Assembly: GCA_027343965.1 (NCBI GenBank)
Contig: DAHWJX010000101.1
Coordinates: 1-45,009, forward strand
DNA length: 45,009 bases
Direction: 5' to 3'
DNA from: JAKACU01 sp021821185
Lineage (GTDB): Bacteria; Bacillota; Bacilli; Alicyclobacillales; SLC66
Of this stretch, positions 7,658 through 15,242 are shown piece after piece. Position 1 is the first letter of the stretch, and each line of letters begins with the position of its first letter. The position numbers were made by a program, and so were the translations under genes. Under the pieces are notes generated by a model that saw only the letters and a program-made list of their open reading frames with translations, searched no databases and was not told where the DNA came from.

Positions 7658-9100
7658 ATGGCCTTATTGTTCGTTGTTCTGTTGATCATCCTTTTATGGG
7701 GCGTATATGCTCCTATGGCTGATCTCTTATTTCACGTAAAGCACGTCGGCACGATCTATCGCGGCAGCGAACTCAAAAGTGAGATTACACTCACTTTTGA
7801 TGATGGCCCTGATCCTGTGTACACGCCAGCCCTACTCATGTTGCTTGAGCAATATAAGGTTCGCGCCGTATTTTTTCTGGTGGGCCAGACCCTTGAGCAA
7901 TACCCTGATCTCGTAAGACAGATCCATGAACGGGGCCACATAGTCGGTGTACATACGGACCGCCATGTCAATGCATGGTTTACGTCTCCCTGGCGAATGC
8001 GCCATGAGATACTTCGCACACGGGACATGCTGCAGCGAATAACAGGTGAGGCACCGAAGTATTTTCGGCCCCCTTGGGGAAGATTTAACATCCTCTTGCC
8101 GCGACAGTTGCACTCACTAGGTATGGTGCCTGTCTTATGGACCTATGCATGTCAAGATTGGGAACCTGGCGATCGATCAAAATCGATCGCGCAAAAGATC
8201 ATGGCACAAGCACAAAACGGAGCGATCGTGTTGTTGCATGACAGTGGAGGCGCCCCTGGATCACCCAAGAACACGCTGAACGCTTTGAAAGTGGCCATTC
8301 CAAGGCTGCAACAGATCGGTTTTACACTTGGGCTTAACCCTGTATTAGAGGCGCAAGCGGCAACCAAGAAACGAAAAGTCAAGGTATCGCGCCTGTCGCA
8401 AAAGGTCCTTCGACCCATTTGGAAAGTATGGGATGATCTTTACAGTAAGATCGAACGTGTCTTTCCCATGACCCGCATCTTTCGACTCAACGTTGGTCAT
8501 TGGCATTTTGGTTCACGCTATTCCTTTGAGGCGCAGGCAGAACCAACCGGCAAACCGATCAGCCTTGATTCCACTGTTTCACTGCGCGGACAAGTGGCAG
8601 CAACAGCACAACCTGTGGTTCGCGATGGCGACCTTTTTGTGGAGATACACATGCAACTCATCGCCTTGCAAGAGCTCATTGCCATCACATCGCCTGAGAA
8701 GATGGCCGTACGCGGCCTGCGAGAAGTACGCGATAGTTTGCACGGTATCGCACGTGCCCTCATCTATGATGATCGTTATCGCATGGCACAAGGCATTTTT
8801 GGTTATACGTTGATGCACCGGGGTATTGAACGATTGGGGTTTCATGTTGAACAGGTACCACCAACATTAAACAACAAATGGATTTCATTTTTGACCAAAT
8901 CCATTATGGTGTTGCACCATCCTCTTGGCAAAAAAAGGTTAAAATCAGGACTCGAAGATATGGAATTGCGTCTTGTGTGGATGACACGAGGAGAACTATT
9001 AGCCAAGTATTTCGATGGTGAAGTGCCTAACACAGTGCCTTCGATTAGTCAACTGCTTGACTTGTATCCACTAGTCAAAGACTCTGCACAGCGCTTATAA
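7658..9100 (+). CDS. Polysaccharide deacetylase (NodB domain) with C-terminal YkoP-like domain
   Basis: A 480-residue protein anchored by one N-terminal helix (residues 2-18), with the NodB catalytic domain (about 41-235) facing outward. All NodB motifs are present: TFDDG with Asp48/Asp49, metal pair His99 and His103 (HTDRH), RPPW at 137-140, QDWEPGD near 166, and LLHD at 192-195. It should remove N-acetyl groups from a surface glycan such as peptidoglycan. Residues from about 245 form a second domain; by resemblance and context I suggest a YkoP-like domain, whose function is unknown. It is the last gene of the cassette, ending 7 bases before a strong terminator. Confidence 0.88.
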   Translation: MALLFVVLLIILLWGVYAPMADLLFHVKHVGTIYRGSELKSEITLTFDDGPDPVYTPALLMLLEQYKVRAVFFLVGQTLEQYPDLVRQIHERGHIVGVHTDRHVNAWFTSPWRMRHEILRTRDMLQRITGEAPKYFRPPWGRFNILLPRQLHSLGMVPVLWTYACQDWEPGDRSKSIAQKIMAQAQNGAIVLLHDSGGAPGSPKNTLNALKVAIPRLQQIGFTLGLNPVLEAQAATKKRKVKVSRLSQKVLRPIWKVWDDLYSKIERVFPMTRIFRLNVGHWHFGSRYSFEAQAEPTGKPISLDSTVSLRGQVAATAQPVVRDGDLFVEIHMQLIALQELIAITSPEKMAVRGLREVRDSLHGIARALIYDDRYRMAQGIFGYTLMHRGIERLGFHVEQVPPTLNNKWISFLTKSIMVLHHPLGKKRLKSGLEDMELRLVWMTRGELLAKYFDGEVPNTVPSISQLLDLYPLVKDSAQRL

Positions 9101-9106
9101 CCACAA

Positions 9107-9146
9107 CAAAACCCCCGCTTGCGTTTGATTGCAAAGGGGGGTTTTG
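9107..9146. terminator. Bidirectional intrinsic terminator
   Basis: Inverted repeat CAAAACCCCC ... GGGGGTTTTG with a partly paired inner segment. It ends in T-runs on both strands and lies between the convergent deacetylase and cupredoxin genes, so it can serve both. Confidence 0.85.
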
Positions 9147-9165
9147 CATTAAGTACCGGGATAAC

Positions 9166-9741
9166 TTACTTGGCAACGTTCCAAGTACCGCGCATCCAAC
9201 CATTTGACATCATCGGTCCCATCCAACCACTTGAACCTGTGCCACAAGCAGCTTCACATTGCCAGGTGTATTTGCCGGCTTTAGCAAACTTGAATTCAGC
9301 TGTCACTGTGACGAACTTTTCTTTGGCGGTACGGACTGGCACGACAACATTGATTTGTTGATTGCCGGCCATGATCGTCATCGTATGAGCGACATCAGCT
9401 GCTTTAAACGTGGTCATTTTCTTGCCATTAACGAATTCAGAATTGCCAAAGGTACCTTTCACTTTCGTAAACGACGCCGGTACTGGAGCATTGCCATCAT
9501 CATAGCTGTGAATAATGAGTTTGACGGTCTGACCTGCTTTTGCGTGGAACGTAGAGACGGTGAATTTCGGCCAACCTTTTTTGTGGATCATTTTTCCCGT
9601 AACCATATTGGTAGTAACGACTTTAACGGCTGGTGCCCGGTGTGCCTTAACTTTGGCAAAGGCTGGTGCAGTAACGCCGACAAAACCTGTGGCTAGCATG
9701 CCAGCACTCAGGGTAACGGCTAATGCGGACTTGAAGTTCAT
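9166..9741 (-). CDS. Secreted cupredoxin-like protein with two-cysteine loop
   Basis: A 191-residue protein with a typical signal peptide (MNFKSALAV ... APAFA, cut near residue 29). The rest is beta-rich, ending in a cupredoxin-type C-terminal loop. Candidate copper ligands are His119 (VAHTM), Cys162 and Cys166 (CEAACG), and a Met among 174-183. The C-x3-C-G spacing recalls the CuA loop of cytochrome oxidase subunit II, but the His that normally follows is absent. It is a probable extracytoplasmic electron carrier or copper binder, as in acidophile respiratory chains (inference). ATG at 9741 follows GAGGAGG. It is monocistronic, with its own extended -10 promoter and terminator. Confidence 0.7.
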   Translation of the reverse strand: MNFKSALAVTLSAGMLATGFVGVTAPAFAKVKAHRAPAVKVVTTNMVTGKMIHKKGWPKFTVSTFHAKAGQTVKLIIHSYDDGNAPVPASFTKVKGTFGNSEFVNGKKMTTFKAADVAHTMTIMAGNQQINVVVPVRTAKEKFVTVTAEFKFAKAGKYTWQCEAACGTGSSGWMGPMMSNGWMRGTWNVAK

Positions 9742-9778
9742 GGATAACTCCTCCTCAGTAAGTACGTCTACGGGATTT

Positions 9779-9787
9779 ATTGTAACA
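9779..9787 (-). promoter_or_regulatory. Extended -10 promoter of the cupredoxin gene
   Basis: Minus strand TGTTACAAT: TACAAT with the TG of an extended -10, about 38 bases before the ATG. There is no convincing -35. Confidence 0.5.
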
Positions 9788-9882
9788 CGTATGAAATGTG
9801 GAAAAATCGAACAGCCCGTGACAGTCATTTGAAGTAATTATTACATCGGATAAACATTAGCAATATATAATAGATAACTTAG

Positions 9883-9912
9883 AAAAAACCCGAACCATGA
9901 AGGTCCGGGTTG
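9883..9912 (-). terminator. Intrinsic terminator after glyA
   Basis: Minus strand AACCCGGACC-loop-GGTTCGGGTT followed by a T-run: a 10-base stem containing one G-T pair, 36 bases after the glyA stop. It separates glyA from the cupredoxin gene. Confidence 0.9.
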
Positions 9913-9947
9913 ATCGAATCAACAGATTATTTGTCGTATCCTGTCGC

Positions 9948-11195
9948 TTATACGTAGCTAAATTGATCGTACAACGGGAAATGTGCCACGAGATCATGAA
10001 CCTTATGCATCGCTTCATTACGGTGTGATTGATCATCATAACGAAGTGTGACATTGATGATATCAGCGATAGTTTCCATCTCATCAACACCAAAGCCTCG
10101 CGTCGTAACAGCTGGTGTCCCGATGCGCACACCACTTGTGATACCAGGTTTTTGTGGATCAAATGGAATGGCATTTTTGTTTGTTGTCACACCGATTTCA
10201 TCAAGACGATGTTCCGCTTCTTTGCCGGTCAAGGAGACTGAACGGACATCAAGTAACATCATGTGATTATCTGTGCCGCCAGAGACGAGCGTGAAACCAC
10301 GCTTGACCAAAGCTTCAGCAAGCACCTTCGCATTGGTTACGATCTGTCGCGCATAATCTTGAAACTCGGGACGCAATGCTTCGCCAAATGATACGGCTTT
10401 AGCTGCGATGACGTGCATCAAGGGGCCTCCCTGGACACCTGGGAAAACAGACTTATCGATCGCTTTGGCAAACTCCTCTTTACAAAGAATCATGCCGCCA
10501 CGTGGTCCACGGAGCGTCTTATGTGTCGTTGTGGTGACGACATGTGCATAAGGAATCGGACTGGAATGAACGCCAGCTGCGACGAGGCCTGCAACATGCG
10601 CCATATCGACCATGAGATAGGCGCCGACAAGATCAGCGATGGCTCGTAGTCTGGGGAAATCAAACTCGCGTGGATAGGCACTTGCACCAGCCACGATCAG
10701 ACGCGGTTTATGCTCTTTAGCCAATCTTTCGACTTCATCATAGTCAATGCGATGTGTAGTTTCATCGACACCATAAGCTACGAAGTTATAGAGTTTGCCC
10801 GAGAAATTAACACCACTACCGTGTGTTAAATGTCCTCCGTGTGCCAGATTCATACCAAGTACTGTATCACCAGGTTGCAACAAGGCAAAATACACGGCCA
10901 TGTTGGCCTGTGCACCAGAATGAGGCTGTACATTGGCATGCTCAGCACCAAATAACTCTTTAGCACGATCGATAGCAATAGTTTCAACGATATCCACTTT
11001 TTCACATCCGCCATAGTAGCGTTTGCCTGGATAACCTTCTGCATATTTGTTTGTTAGCACGGTGCCAAGTGCATCTAACACGGCACGACTCACGAAATTT
11101 TCCGACGCTATAAGCTCAATTTTACTATGTTGACGAATGCGTTCAGCTTCAATCGCTTCCGCAACCGCCTTGTCCATCATATGAAGATGACTCAA
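9948..11195 (-). CDS. glyA: Serine hydroxymethyltransferase
   Basis: PLP enzyme that converts serine and tetrahydrofolate to glycine and methylene-tetrahydrofolate in the cytoplasm. It has 415 residues, the usual length. PLP-binding Lys226 lies in TTTTHKTLRGPRGG; LIASENF (28-34) and EGYPGKRYYGG (53-63) are also present. The start is a TTG overlapping the ywlG stop (TTGA); it has GGGGGA upstream, whereas the ATG codons five residues in have no ribosome site. It is the last gene of the prfA-glyA run. Confidence 0.96.
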   Translation of the reverse strand: MSHLHMMDKAVAEAIEAERIRQHSKIELIASENFVSRAVLDALGTVLTNKYAEGYPGKRYYGGCEKVDIVETIAIDRAKELFGAEHANVQPHSGAQANMAVYFALLQPGDTVLGMNLAHGGHLTHGSGVNFSGKLYNFVAYGVDETTHRIDYDEVERLAKEHKPRLIVAGASAYPREFDFPRLRAIADLVGAYLMVDMAHVAGLVAAGVHSSPIPYAHVVTTTTHKTLRGPRGGMILCKEEFAKAIDKSVFPGVQGGPLMHVIAAKAVSFGEALRPEFQDYARQIVTNAKVLAEALVKRGFTLVSGGTDNHMMLLDVRSVSLTGKEAEHRLDEIGVTTNKNAIPFDPQKPGITSGVRIGTPAVTTRGFGVDEMETIADIINVTLRYDDQSHRNEAMHKVHDLVAHFPLYDQFSYV

Positions 11196-11770
11196 CAGGA
11201 ATCCCCCAGTTCATCGATAGTATATACGGCACGCACTCCACCAATGAGTTTGGGGCGGGTGCGAGCCGCTGTTACATGTGCCTTGCCAATGGCGCGTACT
11301 ACCAAGCGTACAGGTACGGCCACGTGTTTGATGTGCATACCGATGAACGTGTCACCGATATCTATGCCAGCATGCGCTACGATATGCTCTACAACCGCTG
11401 GATGTGGCAATGTACGATAGGCATAGGCCGCCACAGCACCTCCAGCTGTTGGCACCGGAATGACAGATACTTCATCGAGATTATACTGCGCTAAAGTCTC
11501 TCGCGTCACAACAAGTGCTCGATTCAGATGTTCACAGCATTGAAAAGCAACTTGGCATGGCACCATAGCTTGTGCGCGCAAGACACCCGTCACGATCGCT
11601 TTTGCGATATCCTGTGAGCCAGACGTGCCTATGTGCTGCCCGATCACTTCGCTTGTACTTGCGCCAATGACAAGAATCTGATCCGATGTAAGTCGGGACA
11701 ATTTGGCAAGTTCAACTGCCGCGTCATAAACAGCGTCTTCTATAGCCATCGTATCCGACGATTCTAACAA
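11192..11770 (-). CDS. ywlG: YwlG/DUF436 family protein (UPF0340)
   Basis: A 192-residue cytoplasmic protein of the conserved UPF0340/TIGR01440 family, whose function is not established. Position between rpiB and glyA is the same as in B. subtilis. Recognisable stretches are VIGASTSEVIGQHIGT and the C-terminal DTFIGMHIKHVAVPVR. The start is uncertain: TTG at 11770 overlaps the rpiB stop by 7 bases but lacks a clear ribosome site; ATG at 11749 also lacks one. Translation is probably coupled to rpiB upstream and to glyA downstream (TTGA). Confidence 0.85.
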   Translation of the reverse strand: MLESSDTMAIEDAVYDAAVELAKLSRLTSDQILVIGASTSEVIGQHIGTSGSQDIAKAIVTGVLRAQAMVPCQVAFQCCEHLNRALVVTRETLAQYNLDEVSVIPVPTAGGAVAAYAYRTLPHPAVVEHIVAHAGIDIGDTFIGMHIKHVAVPVRLVVRAIGKAHVTAARTRPKLIGGVRAVYTIDELGDSC

Positions 11771-12243
11771 GATGGGGTCACATCCGCATCAAGTTGATCT
11801 ACGAAGTGATCCTCCAAGTCCTTCACCTTATCGAGTCGCCGTTGGTGCCGACCCCCTTCAAAAGGTGTCGAGAGAAAAATGCGAGCAATCGTATCGGCCG
11901 CCCCAGGTCCGATCACGCGCCCCCCCATAGCAAGTATGTTGCTGTTATTATGAGCTCGAGTTGCTTTGGCAGAAAAAGCATCATGCACAGTGACCGCGCG
12001 AATGCCAGGAACTTTATTCGCAGTAATCGCCATGCCAAGGCCTGTGCCACAAAGCAAAATACCAACATCAAACTCCGCTTTGGCAACCTTTCGTGCTACG
12101 ACGGAAGCATAATCAGGATAGTCAACCGCATCCTCGCTATCACACCCAAAGTCAACAAACTCAACGGAAAGGTCAGAGAGAGACGCCAAAAGTTCCTTCT
12201 TTAAGGCATAACCGCCATGATCTGAAGCCACAGCCACTCTCAT
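11764..12243 (-). CDS. rpiB: Ribose-5-phosphate isomerase B
   Basis: Interconverts ribose 5-phosphate and ribulose 5-phosphate in the pentose phosphate pathway. It has 159 residues, slightly longer than the usual ~150. Motifs: SDHGG at 7-11, catalytic Cys65 in LCGTGLGM, His98 in RAHNNSN, and GGRVIG near 107. ATG at 12243 follows AAGGAG. It lies 44 bases after ywlE and overlaps ywlG. Confidence 0.95.
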   Translation of the reverse strand: MRVAVASDHGGYALKKELLASLSDLSVEFVDFGCDSEDAVDYPDYASVVARKVAKAEFDVGILLCGTGLGMAITANKVPGIRAVTVHDAFSAKATRAHNNSNILAMGGRVIGPGAADTIARIFLSTPFEGGRHQRRLDKVKDLEDHFVDQLDADVTPSC

Positions 12244-12287
12244 CTTTGTCCACTCCTTACTGTACGTTTATTGTAGATGATGCTGCA

Positions 12288-12758
12288 TTACTTGCCAAGT
12301 CGTTCTTTGAGACTATGTGCAATCACCGTGCAAGCCTCATCGATTCGGTACGCTGTTTCTTCGTAAACATCATCAGATGCACCAAAAGGATCAGTGATAT
12401 CTCCCACGCCTTTGAACGCATACTCAAGCATCGTAAAGAGTTTATGTTTTGCCTCTGGATAGCGTTTCAGCACGGCTTCTTTATGCTGTGTAGTCATCGT
12501 TATAACAATGTCAGCATGATCGATCATGGCTTGATTGAGAGTACGTGCTTGATGTGTGCCTGCTTGCACTGAAAAACTGCGCGACAAAACTTTTTTCGCT
12601 CCAGATGACAGTGCGCCTCCATCGACGGCAAAAAGGCCTGCAGATTCAACGTGAACCTGGTCCTCTATCTCCATCATGCGCAATTGCCGACGAAACAACC
12701 ACTCAGCCATGGGCGAGCGACAGGTATTTCCCGTACAAATAAATAAGACGGTAAACAT
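12288..12758 (-). CDS. ywlE: Low-molecular-weight phosphatase, YwlE type (protein-arginine phosphatase)
   Basis: A 156-residue LMW-PTP-fold enzyme. The P-loop is CTGNTCRS with nucleophile Cys8 and Arg14, and the general-acid Asp lies in DPFG near residue 118. The Thr in the loop (Thr12 here, matching Thr11 of B. subtilis YwlE) is the known marker for phosphoarginine rather than phosphotyrosine specificity. It would reverse McsB protein arginine phosphorylation. Position next to rpiB and mntP supports this. ATG at 12758 follows GGCAGGAAG and begins 11 bases after mntP. Confidence 0.92.
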   Translation of the reverse strand: MFTVLFICTGNTCRSPMAEWLFRRQLRMMEIEDQVHVESAGLFAVDGGALSSGAKKVLSRSFSVQAGTHQARTLNQAMIDHADIVITMTTQHKEAVLKRYPEAKHKLFTMLEYAFKGVGDITDPFGASDDVYEETAYRIDEACTVIAHSLKERLGK

Positions 12759-12769
12759 CTTCCTGCCCC

Positions 12770-13333
12770 CTAAAAAAAGAATTTGAGTCCAAGAATCATC
12801 AAGACAAAGCCGCCAGCCAATTGACCATAGTGCCCAAGTACTTGACTTACTTTTTTACCGAGAGTTAAGCCGCTTAACGCAAAAAATCCGCTTAATAGTC
12901 CAAAAGTCAAAGCGGCAAAAATCGGATGAATGGGCAAAGTGCCTAAAGAAAATCCGACAGAAAGTGCATCTATGCTCACCGTAAATCCTAGCCCAAGAAT
13001 TTGCCCCCACTGAGGCTGTAAGGAAGCTGGCGCATCTCTCATTGAATTCTGACGAATAGCAGTCACAGTCATTTTGGCACCTAAGAACATCATAACTAAC
13101 GCAGCGAGTCGTGAAAATGCATCACCAAACACCGAGTACAGGTAATCGCCGATCATAATGCTCAGAAGTGGCAACAAGATGTGGAAGTAGCTGATCGTCA
13201 TGGAAAGCCGTGCGATATCTCGCCATCGCATGCCTTGTGAACCTAGGGCCAATCCCAGGGAAAATGCATCCATACTCAAAGCCACGCCGATAAAAAGCAC
13301 CGTGACAAACCCAGTGTGAAACAGGGGTAGCAA
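12770..13333 (-). CDS. mntP: Manganese efflux pump MntP (YwlD)
   Basis: A 187-residue membrane protein with six predicted helices arranged as two repeats. Each repeat has an acidic motif in a helix: SMDAFSLG (Asp22) and SIDALSVG (Asp122), as in MntP/DUF204. The family exports Mn2+ across the cytoplasmic membrane; in other bacteria a yybP-ykoY riboswitch often controls it, but I see none here. The TTG start at 13333 follows GAGGAGATG. It lies between ywlC and ywlE as in B. subtilis. Confidence 0.9.
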   Translation of the reverse strand: MLPLFHTGFVTVLFIGVALSMDAFSLGLALGSQGMRWRDIARLSMTISYFHILLPLLSIMIGDYLYSVFGDAFSRLAALVMMFLGAKMTVTAIRQNSMRDAPASLQPQWGQILGLGFTVSIDALSVGFSLGTLPIHPIFAALTFGLLSGFFALSGLTLGKKVSQVLGHYGQLAGGFVLMILGLKFFF

Positions 13334-13387
13334 AGGAACATCTCCTCTCGCACGTATCAGATGATATCTATGCGTGAGGGAGCTTGT

Positions 13388-14479
13388 TCATGAAACAGTG
13401 ACGATATTGCCCCCGGCTGCCTTATACAAGCGATTCATAAAAGCCCGATAACGCCCTGCATCCACCGTACCTTGCGCCAAAATGCGATCGATATGCCGAT
13501 CGTCGCACGCTCTGAGTGCCACGTATAAGTTTTTCTCAAGTTCGGCAAAGGATGCAACCGATCCTAAATAAAATAAGGCATCCACAGCAGGAGTGAAATC
13601 TGGATTCATCACTAAGGCGCCTACTTTGAACCCTTGCTGTGCTAACGCCTGTGCCTCCAAGGCGATCCGCTCTTCGACCTTGTGCGAATCATCACCAAGG
13701 TAGATGGTCAACAGTCCCTGGGGTGCATAATGGCGATACTTTTGACCGGGCGCACGAGGCTTATGTGGGGCTTCATGATGCTCAAGATAAGGGTCAAAAG
13801 TAACCTTTGCGCCAAACTGACTAAGATCTTCTGCGCTAATGCGCCCTGGGCGCAAAATGATGATGTGATCTCCTTGCAATTCAATGACAGTTGACTCGAT
13901 ACCTACTTCGCAGACACCACCATCGATAACCCCGTCAATCTTGCCAGCCAAATCATCTAAGACATGCTGAACTAAAGTAGGGCTTGGTTTACCACTTTGG
14001 TTGGCCGAAGGAGCCGCAATCGGGACACCAAGCGCATCAATAAGCGCTAAGGCTTGCGGGTGATTCGGCATCCGGATTGCCACCTGATCTAATCCAGCGG
14101 TCACGGTAGGTGATACATCATCACGCACGGGAAAAAGTATCGACAAAGGCCCCGGCCAGAAATGGTCCATGAGCGTACGTGCCAGATCGGATACTTCCGA
14201 TGCCAATAGGCTAACTTGATCAATGCGGCTCACATGCGTGATCAATGGATTGTCCTGAGGCCTTCCTTTAGCAAGAAACACTTTTTTAAGCGCTTCTTCA
14301 TGCAAGACACTTGCTCCTAGGCCATATACCGTTTCCGTAGCAAAAGCCACTAATCCGCCCGTTTGCATCATTTGTGCTGCCTCGTGGCAGGTGGTCACTG
14401 TATCCCTAATGCGTACATGAACCGACGTGGGCACCTCGTACACAGGTAGATCCGTTGTCCATAAAACCGTCTGTTGCAC
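13388..14479 (-). CDS. ywlC: Threonylcarbamoyl-AMP synthase (Sua5/YwlC)
   Basis: Makes L-threonylcarbamoyladenylate from threonine, bicarbonate and ATP, the first step of t6A37 modification of ANN-reading tRNAs. It has 363 residues, so it is the long Sua5 form. The N-terminal YrdC/TsaC domain (about 30-215) contains ATETVYGLGA, KGRPQDNPLI and PSANQSGKPSPT; the C-terminal Sua5 domain follows a linker with APGQKYRHYAP. GTG at 14479 is chosen; its ribosome site GGAAGTG is about 10 bases away. It lies 22 bases after spoIIR. Confidence 0.94.
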   Translation of the reverse strand: MQQTVLWTTDLPVYEVPTSVHVRIRDTVTTCHEAAQMMQTGGLVAFATETVYGLGASVLHEEALKKVFLAKGRPQDNPLITHVSRIDQVSLLASEVSDLARTLMDHFWPGPLSILFPVRDDVSPTVTAGLDQVAIRMPNHPQALALIDALGVPIAAPSANQSGKPSPTLVQHVLDDLAGKIDGVIDGGVCEVGIESTVIELQGDHIIILRPGRISAEDLSQFGAKVTFDPYLEHHEAPHKPRAPGQKYRHYAPQGLLTIYLGDDSHKVEERIALEAQALAQQGFKVGALVMNPDFTPAVDALFYLGSVASFAELEKNLYVALRACDDRHIDRILAQGTVDAGRYRAFMNRLYKAAGGNIVTVS

Positions 14480-14501
14480 GTTGACTTGACACTTCCTATC
14501 C

Positions 14502-15200
14502 TTACAAGGATAACGTGACTGATCGCCACACTTTACCTACGTTCGATACTGCTTCTTTAAGGAATTGTTCGCCGTAATCGACCACAGCCAAACGCAAAGC
14601 CACAGGTATACGTTTGTGATTTGGTTCTTCAAGTGATGTCACGGCAAGTGGTGGATAATCAGGAAAAGCTTTTGTGGCCGCAACGGCATCACCATCGGTA
14701 AGAGCCACAAAACAGAGTGGAGGGAACAACACGCACCACCAATTTTGGCCAGCGCCTTTTCCGAGCACCACTCTTAATGCTTCATAGGTACCTGCTGCAT
14801 AGACACGATCACCATACAACTTCGTTGGAAATTGCGTTTGTCCGAAGTCCGTTTTTGCACCATAGGTGACACCGTGTTGCCGTTCCACTTGCAACGCCAT
14901 CGCCTGCACCACAGGAACAAGACTTTGCAACACCTGTTTGGCCTCAGCCAGTGTCGTTACTTTAGCCATTCGTTCGCCGACGACGTTGATGACACGATCA
15001 CGAATTTCACGCTTGAGATTTTGATCAGCTGGGCTGTTGCTGTTAGCGATGATGCGCAGCCGCAGAGCCTCCTTTGGAATGACGCCTGAATTCGGCCCAA
15101 TAAACGCATCGCTAGATCCCGCACCCGTTAGATTCATGCCATGTGTAATGCCTAGTAAAGTGGCTAGTAAGATACCAAGGATGATCCACATTTTCATCAT
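14502..15200 (-). CDS. spoIIR: Stage II sporulation protein R
   Basis: In sporulating Bacillales SpoIIR is made in the forespore, secreted into the intermembrane space, and triggers SpoIIGA to process pro-sigma-E in the mother cell. It is 232 residues with an N-terminal signal or anchor (3-20). The family core starts with LRLRIIANSNSPADQNLKREIRD (about 47-69) and includes WWCVLFPPLCF in the second half. ATG at 15200 has a strong GGAGG that can be paired by an upstream GCCTCC (see separate entry). It sits between prmC and ywlC; B. subtilis has ywkF and ywlB nearby, which are absent here. Confidence 0.92.
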   Translation of the reverse strand: MMKMWIILGILLATLLGITHGMNLTGAGSSDAFIGPNSGVIPKEALRLRIIANSNSPADQNLKREIRDRVINVVGERMAKVTTLAEAKQVLQSLVPVVQAMALQVERQHGVTYGAKTDFGQTQFPTKLYGDRVYAAGTYEALRVVLGKGAGQNWWCVLFPPLCFVALTDGDAVAATKAFPDYPPLAVTSLEEPNHKRIPVALRLAVVDYGEQFLKEAVSNVGKVWRSVTLSL

Positions 15201-15205
15201 TGCAC

Positions 15206-15230
15206 GCCTCCGTAAGAAGTCCTAGGAGGC
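15206..15230 (-). promoter_or_regulatory. Hairpin masking the spoIIR ribosome binding site
   Basis: Minus strand GCCTCC (15230-15225), a 13-base loop, then GGAGGC (15211-15206). The right arm is the Shine-Dalgarno of spoIIR, so a transcript coming from prmC could fold to hide it. The stem is only six base pairs plus one possible G-U, so regulation is an inference. Confidence 0.45.
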
Positions 15231-15242
15231 AGTATGGACAAT

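Noticed and set aside
12770..13400. yybP-ykoY manganese riboswitch before mntP
   Set aside because: The 54-base gap upstream of mntP is too short and lacks the conserved riboswitch sequence.
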